NCBI GenBank assembly: GCA_033762815.1
Contig: JANRLF010000007.1
Span: forward strand, 124,001 to 188,000
Reading direction: 5' to 3'
Length of the DNA: 64,000 nucleotides
Origin: JANRLF01 sp033762815
GTDB taxonomy: Bacteria > Bacteroidota > Bacteroidia > Chitinophagales > CAIOSU01
The position numbers and the translations under genes were made by a program. This document shows positions 43,946 through 52,879 of the stretch, in pieces. The notes under the pieces are model-generated. The model had not been told where the DNA came from and made no database searches. It saw only the letters and a list, made by a program, of their open reading frames with translations. Position 1 is the first letter of the stretch, and each line of letters begins with the position of its first letter.

Positions 43946-44563
43946 TTATTGCGACTCTCCTTTCCGGCGACTTATCTCATCTCGCACCTTAATCGCCTTT
44001 TCATAGTCTTCTTTATCGAGAAGGCTGCCTAACAATTCATTCAGTTCGTTTAGGTTCATCTTCGTTAGGTCATTGCTGCCACTAGCACTTGCCACAGGGA
44101 CATCGTGCTCCGTATTGGAAGAAACTGCTTCGGATTCTGAACGTGAACTATCCTCTTCCATTACGATACCTGCCTGGTCTAAAATAAACTCGTAAGTGTA
44201 GATAGGACAGTTAAACCGCACTGCCAGTGCCAAAGCATCGGAAGTACGTGAATCAATCTCATAGATATCATTTCCCTTTTGGCAAATCAAGTGGGCGTAA
44301 AAAATACCGTCCTTCAAATTGCTGATAACAATTTCCCTCAGCTCTATATCAAAGCCTGTAAAAAGATTGCGGATAAGGTCGTGCGTAAGCGGCCTGCTGG
44401 GATTCATTTTTTCCAAAGCCACTGCAATTGCCTGCGCCTCGGGGCCACCTATAACAATAGGCAACCTTCTTAGGCCTTTAATTTCACCCAGCACCACCGC
44501 ATAAGAATGCGATTGGGCAATGCTGTGAGACAAGGCTACTATCTCCAGTTCAATTTTATCCAT
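43946..44563 (-). CDS. Bifunctional nuclease (DUF151) domain protein with C-terminal UVR motif
   Basis: The 205-residue protein has a BFN/DUF151 domain (about 1-135; HSYAVVLGEIKGLRRLPIVIGGPEAQAI and DSRTSDALALAVRFNCPIYT, read in parts) followed by a linker and a UVR motif (about 165-200, LLDKEDYEKAIKVRDEI) like that of UvrB and UvrC. BFN proteins have reported RNase/DNase activity. The same pairing is common in Bacteroidota. It is the third gene after etfB and etfA, with a 24-base gap, so it is probably co-transcribed with them. The biological link between ETF and a nuclease is unclear. Confidence 0.92.
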   Translation of the reverse strand: MDKIELEIVALSHSIAQSHSYAVVLGEIKGLRRLPIVIGGPEAQAIAVALEKMNPSRPLTHDLIRNLFTGFDIELREIVISNLKDGIFYAHLICQKGNDIYEIDSRTSDALALAVRFNCPIYTYEFILDQAGIVMEEDSSRSESEAVSSNTEHDVPVASASGSNDLTKMNLNELNELLGSLLDKEDYEKAIKVRDEISRRKGESQ

Positions 44564-44587
44564 AGCGCTTCAGCTCCGGCCATCGAA

Positions 44588-45559
44588 TTAATTATGGCTG
44601 GCGAAATACTTTTTGAATGCTTCGTTCAATTTTGGTACTACTTGGAAAGCATCACCAACTATGCCATAATCGGCAGCTTTGAAGAAAGGTGCCTCAGGGT
44701 CATTGTTGATAACTACGATTACCTTACTGCTACTCACGCCTGCCAAGTGTTGTATGGCACCAGAAATAGCTACCGCAATGTATAAGTTGGGGCTAACAGT
44801 TAATCCGGTCTGGCCCACATGTTCATGGTGAGGCCTCCAATGTACGTCTGATACTGCCCTTGAACAAGCTGTAGCTGCTCCCAAGGTTTTTGCCAAATCT
44901 TCAATCATCCCCCAGTTTTCAGGACCTTTCAAACCACGGCCAGCAGATACTACCAATTCAGCTTCAGGAAGAGGAATACCGGCACCTTCTGATTCTACTT
45001 TAATCACCTTAACAGGGAAATCGGCATCGGTAAGGCTAATACCTAAATCCTCTACTGCTGCGCTACCACTGCCCTTAGCAACTGGATAAGAGTTGGCGTT
45101 AAGGGAAATGATTTTTTTGTCTGTTTTGAATGCGTAATGGGCAAAGCCTTTGCCTGAAAATACACTCTTCTTTACACTACCATCTGCGGCGGGCAAATCA
45201 AGCACACCAGTTACGGCACCAGCTTTCAAGCGGGCTGATAAACGCGCGGTCAATGCCTTGCCACTAAAACTATGCGATAAGATGATAGTGTTTGCCCCGG
45301 TTTTCTCCACAGCAGCAGCTACAACTTTGGTAAATGCCTTTGAGTCGAAATTATCCAAGCGGGCATCATGTGCATGCAATACTTTGGTCACCCCATGCTG
45401 GCCCAAGGTAGCCAATTCTTCATGGCTCGCTGAGCCACCAGCAATTGCTACCGCTTCAGTGCCTTGTTGTTCGGCAACTTTTGCCGCATAACTGGCCACT
45501 TCACGGGCCGACTTTCTTAATTTTCCTTCGTGGGTCTCTACAAATACTAATACAGCCAT
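44588..45559 (-). CDS. etfA: Electron transfer flavoprotein alpha subunit
   Basis: The 323-residue subunit has the FAD-binding C-terminal domain with GRGLKGPENW, GQTGLTVSPNLYIA and AISGAIQHLAG, and NNDPEAPFFKAADYGIVGD near the end (read in parts). ETF passes electrons from acyl-CoA dehydrogenases to the quinone pool. It lies eight bases downstream of etfB, and its activity would support the acyl-CoA and branched-chain breakdown suggested by the carboxylase genes elsewhere in the window. Confidence 0.96.
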   Translation of the reverse strand: MAVLVFVETHEGKLRKSAREVASYAAKVAEQQGTEAVAIAGGSASHEELATLGQHGVTKVLHAHDARLDNFDSKAFTKVVAAAVEKTGANTIILSHSFSGKALTARLSARLKAGAVTGVLDLPAADGSVKKSVFSGKGFAHYAFKTDKKIISLNANSYPVAKGSGSAAVEDLGISLTDADFPVKVIKVESEGAGIPLPEAELVVSAGRGLKGPENWGMIEDLAKTLGAATACSRAVSDVHWRPHHEHVGQTGLTVSPNLYIAVAISGAIQHLAGVSSSKVIVVINNDPEAPFFKAADYGIVGDAFQVVPKLNEAFKKYFASHN

Positions 45560-45567
45560 GGCTATGT

Positions 45568-46308
45568 TTAAATAACTTTTGCTTCGTTATGTAATAATTC
45601 TACTAATTGCTCCACGTTATCTGGGCTTACCAATTTCACTGCTTGTTTAGGAGCAGGGGCCTCGTACATTTTTACTTCGGTCAATGCCTCGGCATTGCTG
45701 GCAGGCACCACTTTCAAAGGCTTGGTACGAGCAGCCATAATTCCGCGCATATTAGGAATACGCGCTTCTGCTATCCCCTTTTGTGCGCTCACAACTAGGG
45801 GCAAACTAACTTCTACTGTTTCTTCAGCACCTTCTATTTCCCTTTTCAAGGTAGCAGTACTACCATTCACGTCCAGTGAAGTTACCAATGCTACATATGG
45901 CATATCCAACAACTCGGCTATTACACCTCCCACCATATAGCCGTTGTAGTTAATGGTTTCCTTACCCAGCAAAACAATATCGAAACTTTCGCTTTTAGCA
46001 TATTCTGCTATCTGCGCAGCCACAAGGTAGGCATCAGTTTCGGGAGCGTCAATCCTTACGGCATCATCGGCACCTATGGCCAAAGCTTTGCGAATAATGG
46101 CTTCGTTTTCAGCATTGCCTACATTGATAACGGTTACGTTACCTCCCAATTTCTCCTTTAATTCCAAACCCTTTACCAGAGCATACCACTCGTCGGTAGG
46201 GTTTACAATCCATTGTACTTTATCTTCGTTGAACTTGGTATTGTTATCGGTAAAAGTAATCTTAGTGGTAGTATCAGGAACCTTACTAACGCACACTAAT
46301 ATTTTCAT
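45568..46308 (-). CDS. etfB: Electron transfer flavoprotein beta subunit
   Basis: The 246-residue subunit starts MKILVCVSKVPDTTTKI, the normal EtfB opening, so I chose the ATG at 46308 over an upstream ATG in frame at 46356. The AMP/adenine-binding motif of the family is in the DIVLLGKETINYNGYMVGG segment (about 108-126). EtfB with EtfA forms the FAD-containing heterodimer. It is the first gene of the etfB-etfA-BFN unit and is divergent from a small TPR gene across 68 bases. Confidence 0.95.
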   Translation of the reverse strand: MKILVCVSKVPDTTTKITFTDNNTKFNEDKVQWIVNPTDEWYALVKGLELKEKLGGNVTVINVGNAENEAIIRKALAIGADDAVRIDAPETDAYLVAAQIAEYAKSESFDIVLLGKETINYNGYMVGGVIAELLDMPYVALVTSLDVNGSTATLKREIEGAEETVEVSLPLVVSAQKGIAEARIPNMRGIMAARTKPLKVVPASNAEALTEVKMYEAPAPKQAVKLVSPDNVEQLVELLHNEAKVI

Positions 46309-46376
46309 AATTTCAGGGTTTGTTAATTCTTGGAAATGCCCTGCGAAAATAGGCAATAATCATTACAAAAAAGAAA

Positions 46377-46697
46377 ATGGCAGCCAGCAGATTGGAACAG
46401 TTGAAAAAAATGCTTTCTGACAATCCTGATGATGCATTTTTGCAGTATGCTATGGCTAAGGAATTGGAAAAAGCAGGATTTACCAATGAAGCTATCGAAG
46501 CACTTGAATTTTTGATAAAGAGCCAACCAGATTATGTGGCCACCTATTATCAACTTGTTAAATTGTATGTAAGGGACCAACAGATTGATAAAGCCCTATC
46601 CATTTTGGACATCGGGCTTGAAAGGGCATCCAGTTTAGGAAAGGCTCATGAAGCGGCAGAACTAAGAGCGCTAAGGGATGATTTAATGGACGATTGA
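46377..46697 (+). CDS. Small tetratricopeptide-repeat protein
   Basis: The 106-residue protein holds about two to three TPR units (about 17-95): AFLQYAMAKELEKAGFTNEAIEA and YYQLVKLYVRDQQIDKALSILD. TPR proteins form helical scaffolds for protein contacts. It lacks a signal peptide, so it is cytoplasmic. It is divergent from etfB and precedes topA by 140 bases. No partner is evident. Confidence 0.85.
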   Translation: MAASRLEQLKKMLSDNPDDAFLQYAMAKELEKAGFTNEAIEALEFLIKSQPDYVATYYQLVKLYVRDQQIDKALSILDIGLERASSLGKAHEAAELRALRDDLMDD

Positions 46698-46837
46698 GAT
46701 TAATCGCTTTCAAAATTTACCGTTTTCTTCATTCCACAAACTGGCCATTTCCAAAACATTTGTACGATGTTTGCCATTGTTAAGCTGTTTGTATTGTTGG
46801 GCTTTAAGTTTATTATTGCAAAATACGAGGGTTATAT

Positions 46838-49165
46838 ATGGCCAAAAATCTACTAATTGTTGAGTCGCCCGCTAAGGCGAAAACCATTGAAAAATTTCTT
46901 GGGAAGGACTTTAAGGTCACTTCCAGCAATGGCCATATCAGAGATTTGCCTAAGGGCAATAATGCCATAGACATTGCCAAGCATTACCAGCCAAAGTATG
47001 TGGTGCCGAAAGAAAAGGAAAAGACCGTATCGCAGCTAAAAAAACTGGCCAAGGAAGCAGAAGAGATTTGGTTGGCAACGGACGAGGACCGCGAAGGGGA
47101 GGCCATTAGTTGGCACCTGTGTGAGGTATTGGGATTGCAACCTGAAAGCACCAAGCGCATCGTTTTTCATGAGATAACCAAGCCTGCTATTCAAAAGGCG
47201 GTGAGCAACCCACGGTTCATTGATTTGAACTTAGTAAATGCACAACAAGCCCGTAGGGTGTTGGATAGATTGGTAGGTTTCGAACTATCGCCCATCCTGT
47301 GGAAAAAGGTGAGCATGGCATCCAATCTTTCAGCAGGTAGAGTGCAATCTGTGGCCGTTCGCATCATTGTGGAGCGGGAAAGGGAAATACAAGAGTTTAA
47401 ATCTAATTCTACATTTAAAATCACGGCCCAATTCAATGTTACTGATGATAAGGGCAAAGTAAGCAAGCTAAAGGCGGAATACTTGAAAAAGATTGACAAT
47501 GAGGAAGAAGCCCGTCAATTTTTGGAAAGCTGTAAAGCGGCCAAGTTTACGATTAAGGACATACAAACCCGCCCAGCCAAAAAATCGCCTGCGGCACCAT
47601 TTACAACCTCTACTTTACAACAAGAGGCAAGCCGAAAATTGAGCTTTTCGGTTACTCGTACCATGTCGGTAGCGCAAAAACTCTATGAAGCTGGGCACAT
47701 TACCTATATGCGTACCGACTCGGTCAATCTTTCAGATACCGCTATTGATGCAGCCGCCAAAGCAATAGGTGCCAGTTTCGGGGAAAAGTACGTGCAAAGC
47801 CGCCGTTATAAGACCAAGGCATCAGGGGCCCAAGAAGCGCACGAAGCCATTAGGCCCACCTATTTTGAAAATCGCAGTATCGAAGCTACCCGAGAGGAGC
47901 AACGTTTGTATGATTTGATTTGGAAAAGGGCGGTTGCCTCCCAGATGAGCGATGCCCAATTGGAGCGCACCACCGTTAAAATTGATATTTCCACTAACAA
48001 AGAAGAATTGACCGCATCAGGGGAAGTTTTGCTATTTGATGGTTTCCTAAAGCTATATATCGAATCGGATGATGACGAAACTGATGACGAAGACACTTCT
48101 ATTTTGCCCCCTTTGAAGGCCGGACAGAATTTAATTTTGGATGAAATGGTGGCAAGGGAACGTTTTAGCAAAGCACAGCCTCGTTACAATGAAGCTTCGT
48201 TGGTAAAGAAGTTGGAGGAGTTGGGCATTGGCCGACCTTCTACTTATGCACCAACAATCAGTACCATCCAGAAGCGTGGTTATGTAGAAAAACTGGACAA
48301 AGAAGGGGTAGAACGTCCCTATCAGGTGCTTACCCTTAAGGCCGACACCATTAAGCAATACACGGAAACTGAAGTTACCGGTGCGGAAAAAGCCAAGTTG
48401 TTTCCCACTGATATTGGCAAGGTAGTGAACGACTTTTTGACCGAGCATTTCAGTAATGTGCTCGATTATCATTTTACTGCCAAAATCGAAGAGGAATTTG
48501 ACCACATTGCGGGAGGTACCTTGGCCTGGAACAAAATGATTGATAGCTTTTACAAGCCATTCCATCAAAATGTAGAGCAGACAGCTGAAACCGCAGAAAG
48601 AGCCACTGGCGAACGGGAACTTGGCATCGACCCCGAATCAGGAAAACCAGTGATAGTGCGGATTGGCAGATATGGCCCCATGGCGCAGATAGGTAAAACT
48701 AGTGAAGATGAAAAGCCTCGTTTTGCTAAGCTGAAACCTAGCCAAAACATTGATACCATTACTTTGAACGAAGCTTTGGAGTTGTTCAAATTCCCTATTA
48801 GTTTAGGAAGTTATAAAGAAAAGGATGTTACTGTAGGGGTTGGCCGTTTTGGCCCATACGTGAAGTTTGAAAACAGTTTTGTGTCCATACCGAAAGAAAA
48901 GGACCCCAAACGGCTTACCTTGGAAGAAGCGATTGGACTAATAGAACAAAAGCAACAAAGCGAACAAGAGAAGTTTATCCAGTCTTTTGAAGATGGCGCC
49001 ATCCAAATTTTAAAGGGCCTTTATGGGCCTTACATCAAGGCTGGCAAGAAAAATGTAAAGATTCCAAAAGATAAAGATCCTTATACCCTTACCTTGGAGG
49101 AGTGCAAGGAGTTGGTAGAAAAAGCCCCTGAAGGAAAAAAACCATTTAGGCGAGGAAAAAAATAA
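46838..49165 (+). CDS. topA: DNA topoisomerase I
   Basis: The 775-residue type IA topoisomerase has an N-terminal Toprim domain (LIVESPAKAKTIEKFLG and DEDREGEAISWH), the active-site tyrosine Y290 in HITYMRTDSVNLS with R292, and LEELGIGRPSTYAPT. It lacks the C-terminal four-Cys zinc fingers of E. coli TopA and instead carries three topoisomerase C-terminal repeats (about 590-760, with GRYGPM, GRFGPY and GLYGPY). It relaxes negatively supercoiled DNA. It ends overlapping the next start by one base (TAATG). Confidence 0.97.
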   Translation: MAKNLLIVESPAKAKTIEKFLGKDFKVTSSNGHIRDLPKGNNAIDIAKHYQPKYVVPKEKEKTVSQLKKLAKEAEEIWLATDEDREGEAISWHLCEVLGLQPESTKRIVFHEITKPAIQKAVSNPRFIDLNLVNAQQARRVLDRLVGFELSPILWKKVSMASNLSAGRVQSVAVRIIVEREREIQEFKSNSTFKITAQFNVTDDKGKVSKLKAEYLKKIDNEEEARQFLESCKAAKFTIKDIQTRPAKKSPAAPFTTSTLQQEASRKLSFSVTRTMSVAQKLYEAGHITYMRTDSVNLSDTAIDAAAKAIGASFGEKYVQSRRYKTKASGAQEAHEAIRPTYFENRSIEATREEQRLYDLIWKRAVASQMSDAQLERTTVKIDISTNKEELTASGEVLLFDGFLKLYIESDDDETDDEDTSILPPLKAGQNLILDEMVARERFSKAQPRYNEASLVKKLEELGIGRPSTYAPTISTIQKRGYVEKLDKEGVERPYQVLTLKADTIKQYTETEVTGAEKAKLFPTDIGKVVNDFLTEHFSNVLDYHFTAKIEEEFDHIAGGTLAWNKMIDSFYKPFHQNVEQTAETAERATGERELGIDPESGKPVIVRIGRYGPMAQIGKTSEDEKPRFAKLKPSQNIDTITLNEALELFKFPISLGSYKEKDVTVGVGRFGPYVKFENSFVSIPKEKDPKRLTLEEAIGLIEQKQQSEQEKFIQSFEDGAIQILKGLYGPYIKAGKKNVKIPKDKDPYTLTLEECKELVEKAPEGKKPFRRGKK

Positions 49166-50046
49166 TGGCAGAAAAGGAACAAGATAAAGAGCTAAGTGCG
49201 CTAATATCGTTATTGGACGACCCCGATAGGGAAGTATACGATGCGGTGTATACCAAGCTGCTTTCTTTTGGCCCAAAAGTAATACCTGCGCTGGAAAGTT
49301 ATTGGGAGGAGTCATTTGACCCAAATCTTCAGGAACGGATTGAATTGATCATCCATCAAATTCAATTTACCAATCTTAAAAACGAACTCACCGATTGGAT
49401 TGAGAACCATTCGGACGATTTGTTTACAGGTGCCTTTCTTGCCGCACGTTACCAGTATGCCGACTTAGACAAGGAAGGTATCAGGGCCGATGTGGATGAG
49501 ATAAAGCGCGCCATATGGCTGGAATTGAACTATGGGCTTACCCCTTTGGAGCAGGTAAATGTGTTCAACCACGTCTTTTATCAATTGTTGGGTTTTGCGG
49601 GCAAAACCAGCAACAATCCTGGGGCACTTACTTTTTATATCAACAACTTGCTGGAAAGTAAAAAAGGCAATGCCATGTCTTTGGGCACATTGTACTTAAT
49701 TTTGGCGCAAGACCTGGATATTCCTATCTATGGCGTAAATCTACCCCGCCACTTTGTGCTAGCTTACACTAAGGATTTTATTGAAACTTTGGATGAACAA
49801 ACCGATTTGCGCGATCAAGTGGTGTTCTATATCAATCCATTGAACAAAGGCACGATTTTTACCCGCAACGAAATATTGCTTTTTTTGAAGAAGTTGGATT
49901 TGGAGCCTACCAACGAGCATTTTACCCCTTGCAGAAACCTACAGGTAGTAAAAATCCTATTGGAAAACTTGGCCCAAGCTTATGAGGAAGAAGGAGCGAT
50001 GGAGAAGGTAAAGGAAGTGCAGGAACTGCTTCAACTTTTTGTGTAA
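49165..50046 (+). CDS. SirB1-family transglutaminase-like/TPR protein
   Basis: The 293-residue protein starts one base inside the topA stop. Its N-terminal half is helical (ALISLLDDPDREVYDAVYTKL, HEAT-like) and its middle resembles the SirB1/transglutaminase-like domain: YGLTPLEQVNVFNHVFYQLLGF, NNPGALTFYINNLLESKKGN and GTLYLILAQDLDIPIYGVNLPRHFVLAY, read in parts. The catalytic cysteine of transglutaminases appears replaced by Ser or Gly, so activity is doubtful. Tight coupling to topA is common in Bacteroidota, but its role is not known. Confidence 0.87.
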   Translation: MAEKEQDKELSALISLLDDPDREVYDAVYTKLLSFGPKVIPALESYWEESFDPNLQERIELIIHQIQFTNLKNELTDWIENHSDDLFTGAFLAARYQYADLDKEGIRADVDEIKRAIWLELNYGLTPLEQVNVFNHVFYQLLGFAGKTSNNPGALTFYINNLLESKKGNAMSLGTLYLILAQDLDIPIYGVNLPRHFVLAYTKDFIETLDEQTDLRDQVVFYINPLNKGTIFTRNEILLFLKKLDLEPTNEHFTPCRNLQVVKILLENLAQAYEEEGAMEKVKEVQELLQLFV

Positions 50047-50115
50047 AAAGTATTTTCTCTTCTACCGATTAAAATCAGTTGGGAAATAATTGTTTTTTTC
50101 TAAATTGCTACTGAC

Positions 50116-50982
50116 ATGAAGGTTGGTGAACATCGCTACGTTTTTGTAAACGGCATTCAACTGCACTACGTACAGCAGGGAAGTGGCCCATTGGTGATTT
50201 TGCTGCACGGCTTTCCTGAGTTTTGGTACAGTTGGCGCAAGCAAATCCCAGCTTTGGCGGCACATTACACCGTAGTGGCGGTAGATATGCGAGGGTATAA
50301 TGAAAGCGATAAGCCCACCCAAGTAAGTCTTTACCGAATCGAGATACTAGCTACCGATATCAGAAAGTTGATAGAAACCATTGGGTACAAAAAAGCCATC
50401 ATTATTGGGCACGATTGGGGCGGGGCAGTAGCCTGGCAGTTGGCGCAGCAAAGTCCCGATTGGGTAGAGAAACTGATTATCTTAAACTGCCCTCCAGGGC
50501 CCGTACTGATGAAGCATGTATTTACCAACTTCAAGCAATTAAGGCGCAGTTGGTACATGTTTGCTTTTCAAATACCTGGATTGCCTGAACGCAATATGCA
50601 AAGCCAATTGAAGCTTACCCTTACCAAGGCATTTAAAGGATGGTCAAGAAATAAGGAGGCCTTTAGGGAGGAAGATATTGATAAATATGTTAAGGTGTTT
50701 GCACCTAAAGGAGCTCTGACTGGGCCTATCAATTATTACAGGGCGGCTTTTAGATATGCTTTTTCTTCAAAAAAATTTAGGCCCATACCCACAGACACAT
50801 TAGTGATATGGGGTGAAGATGACCGTGCACTGGGCAAAGAATTAACCTATGATATACCTAAATATGTGAAAGGAAAATACGAGATAAAATACATACCCAA
50901 TTGTAGCCACTGGGTACAAAATGATGCACCTGATTTGGTGAATCAATATATCCTGGAATACCTAAATCCAACACATGGCTGA
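50116..50982 (+). CDS. Alpha/beta hydrolase, epoxide-hydrolase-like
   Basis: The 288-residue protein has the Asp nucleophile D100 in IGHDWGGAVAW, the oxyanion segment HGFPEFWYSWR and DMRGYNESDKP, all typical of soluble epoxide hydrolases and haloalkane-dehalogenase relatives. The Asp of the charge relay is expected in VIWGEDDRAL and the histidine in NCSHWVQNDAP. It ends 8 bases inside the DoxX gene and is the first gene of a three-gene operon with DoxX and an SDR. A joint role in detoxifying or oxidising a lipid-like compound is an inference. Confidence 0.92.
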   Translation: MKVGEHRYVFVNGIQLHYVQQGSGPLVILLHGFPEFWYSWRKQIPALAAHYTVVAVDMRGYNESDKPTQVSLYRIEILATDIRKLIETIGYKKAIIIGHDWGGAVAWQLAQQSPDWVEKLIILNCPPGPVLMKHVFTNFKQLRRSWYMFAFQIPGLPERNMQSQLKLTLTKAFKGWSRNKEAFREEDIDKYVKVFAPKGALTGPINYYRAAFRYAFSSKKFRPIPTDTLVIWGEDDRALGKELTYDIPKYVKGKYEIKYIPNCSHWVQNDAPDLVNQYILEYLNPTHG

Positions 50983-51346
50983 ACGTATTATACCCTTTAT
51001 TGGGCGCTGTTTGATGGCTGCACTTTTTTTAAGTACTGCTATAGCGTACCTCCAAAATTTTCAAGTTTACAATGATAAGTTAGGGACTTTAGGATTACCC
51101 GCTGCCAGTATAACAGGTACCGCGGTGGTAATTTTTATGATACTGGGCAGTGTTATGTTAATAACAGGCTATCAAGCCCGCATAGGTGCCGTACTTTTAC
51201 TAATCGTAATGGTACCACCCATTTTTATGTACCAAGTTTTGAATGTCTCCGCAATTACTCCGCAACTTTTCAAAGATTTGGCCGTTGTTGGCGGCCTGCT
51301 TTATATTGTGGCCTATGGCCCTGGTAAAATCAGTTTGGGTAAATGA
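50975..51346 (+). CDS. DoxX-family membrane protein
   Basis: The 123-residue protein has four membrane helices (about 5-23, 45-63, 68-86, 98-115) in the DoxX/DoxD layout, starting IGRCLMAALFLSTAI. Family members are subunits of membrane oxidoreductase complexes, and some act with thiosulfate or radical-detoxifying enzymes. It overlaps the hydrolase end by eight bases and the SDR start by four bases (ATGA). The specific partner is unknown. Confidence 0.88.
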   Translation: MAERIIPFIGRCLMAALFLSTAIAYLQNFQVYNDKLGTLGLPAASITGTAVVIFMILGSVMLITGYQARIGAVLLLIVMVPPIFMYQVLNVSAITPQLFKDLAVVGGLLYIVAYGPGKISLGK

Positions 51347-52134
51347 GTTTTAAGGACAAAGTCGTTTGGGTTACTGGTGCATCATCGGGCATTGGGGAAG
51401 CTTTGGCCTACGAACTGTCGAAACAAGGAGCACTTGTTATTGTCTCCGCTAGGCGCACACAGGAACTGGAAAGGGTAAAAAGTCAATGTGCCATGCCAGA
51501 AAAAGTATTGATTGCAGCGTTGGACCTAGGCCAGCCGAAAGATTTTTCAGCAGTAGTTAATGCCGTTTGGCAATGGCAGTCAAAGCTGGACCTAATCATA
51601 CATAATGGGGGCATTAGTCAAAGGTCAATGGCTAAAGATACCGAGTTGGAAGTTGACCGTAAATTGATAGAGATTAACTATTTGGGTACGGTAGGTCTTA
51701 CCAAAGCCATTTTGCCCTATTATTTCAGGCAAGGATACGGGCATTTTGCAGTAGTGACCAGCTTGGTAGGGAAATTTGGCTCACCCTTAAGGTCTGGCTA
51801 TGCGGGTTCAAAACATGCCTTGCATGGTTTTTTCGATAGTTTAAGGGCAGAGGTTTTTAAGGACAATATCGGCATAACAATGGTATGCCCAGGGTTTATC
51901 CGTACCAATATTTCTATGAATGCACTGGTAGGAGATGGTAGGGCACAAAACAGTATGGATGAAAAAACCGACAAGGGGCTTGACCCTAACGTCTGTGCGC
52001 AGCGAATTCTAAAAGGCATTGCTAAAGGAAAACAGGAAGTTTTGGTGGGTAAGAAGGAAATTTATGCCGTCTATTTAAAACGGTTTTTCCCAAGCTTGTT
52101 TGCGAGTATATTGAATAAGGCAAAAGTAACCTAA
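51343..52134 (+). CDS. Short-chain dehydrogenase/reductase (SDR)
   Basis: The 263-residue enzyme has the NAD(P) site TGASSGIGEAL, the NGG segment HNGGIS, and the catalytic S140, Y153 and K157 (SGYAGSKHAL). LSARR-like residues after beta 2 (VSARRTQ) favour NADP. It resembles DHRS7-type reductases of lipid or retinal-like carbonyls. It starts four bases inside the DoxX gene and ends one base from the convergent bshB1 gene. The substrate is unknown. Confidence 0.93.
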   Translation: MSFKDKVVWVTGASSGIGEALAYELSKQGALVIVSARRTQELERVKSQCAMPEKVLIAALDLGQPKDFSAVVNAVWQWQSKLDLIIHNGGISQRSMAKDTELEVDRKLIEINYLGTVGLTKAILPYYFRQGYGHFAVVTSLVGKFGSPLRSGYAGSKHALHGFFDSLRAEVFKDNIGITMVCPGFIRTNISMNALVGDGRAQNSMDEKTDKGLDPNVCAQRILKGIAKGKQEVLVGKKEIYAVYLKRFFPSLFASILNKAKVT

Positions 52135-52135
52135 G

Positions 52136-52879
52136 CTACAATAGGGCTACCAAATCAGGCACGCCTATAAGTCGATCTACACAATAACCTTCCGCATATT
52201 TTACGCCTATATAGGAACCAAATTCTATAGCACGAGCACGGACCAAATCCAAAAATTCAGGGGAGGAAATGAAGGTTTGTGGCTCTTTGGAATCGGGGTC
52301 GTAAAACTGGGAACGATAGGCCAACACCGATTCCATTTTTTGTTCGAAATAAGGGCTGATATCCACCACCAAATCAGGTTTCATGTGAAGTGCCTGAATG
52401 TAGTGATAAACGGCCTTTGGCCGCCATTTTTCCTGTTTTGCTCCTCCAAGCTCTGTTTCGATTTTAGGCAATCCTGATAAAAAACAAGCATCTGCCGTCA
52501 GTTTCGATGCTCGGCCATGGTCAGGATGGCGATCATAAAAAGCATTGGTAATGACGATAGATGGGCGGTACTTTCGAATCAACCTGATAATAGCCAATTG
52601 GCATTCCCTGTCATTTTGAAAAAAGCCATCTATCAAAGCAAGATTTTCACGTACCGTTATACCCAACACCTTTGCTGCAGCAGCGGCTTCTTGGTCACGT
52701 ATTTCGGCACTTCCCCTGGTACCCAGTTCACCTCGTGTTAGGTCAAGTATCCCCACTTTATAGCCTAAATCAATATGCTTTAGCAGGGTGCCTGCGCAGC
52801 CTAGCTCCACATCGTCGGGGTGTGCTCCGATTGCCAGTATGTCGAGTTTATCTGCTTTTTCCATGTTATCACTATTCAT
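52136..52879 (-). CDS. bshB1: Bacillithiol biosynthesis deacetylase BshB1
   Basis: The 247-residue LmbE/PIG-L-type zinc deacetylase has the metal motif H20-P-D22-D23 in IGAHPDDVELG and a second histidine in DRHPDHGRAS. LDLTRGELGTRGSAEIR is the BshB1-specific block. It removes the acetyl group from GlcNAc-malate to make GlcN-malate, the second step to bacillithiol. BshA and BshC are not in the window. It starts eight bases inside the MacB-like permease end; a later ATG at 52864 is an alternative start. It ends the porX operon. Confidence 0.95.
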   Translation of the reverse strand: MNSDNMEKADKLDILAIGAHPDDVELGCAGTLLKHIDLGYKVGILDLTRGELGTRGSAEIRDQEAAAAAKVLGITVRENLALIDGFFQNDRECQLAIIRLIRKYRPSIVITNAFYDRHPDHGRASKLTADACFLSGLPKIETELGGAKQEKWRPKAVYHYIQALHMKPDLVVDISPYFEQKMESVLAYRSQFYDPDSKEPQTFISSPEFLDLVRARAIEFGSYIGVKYAEGYCVDRLIGVPDLVALL

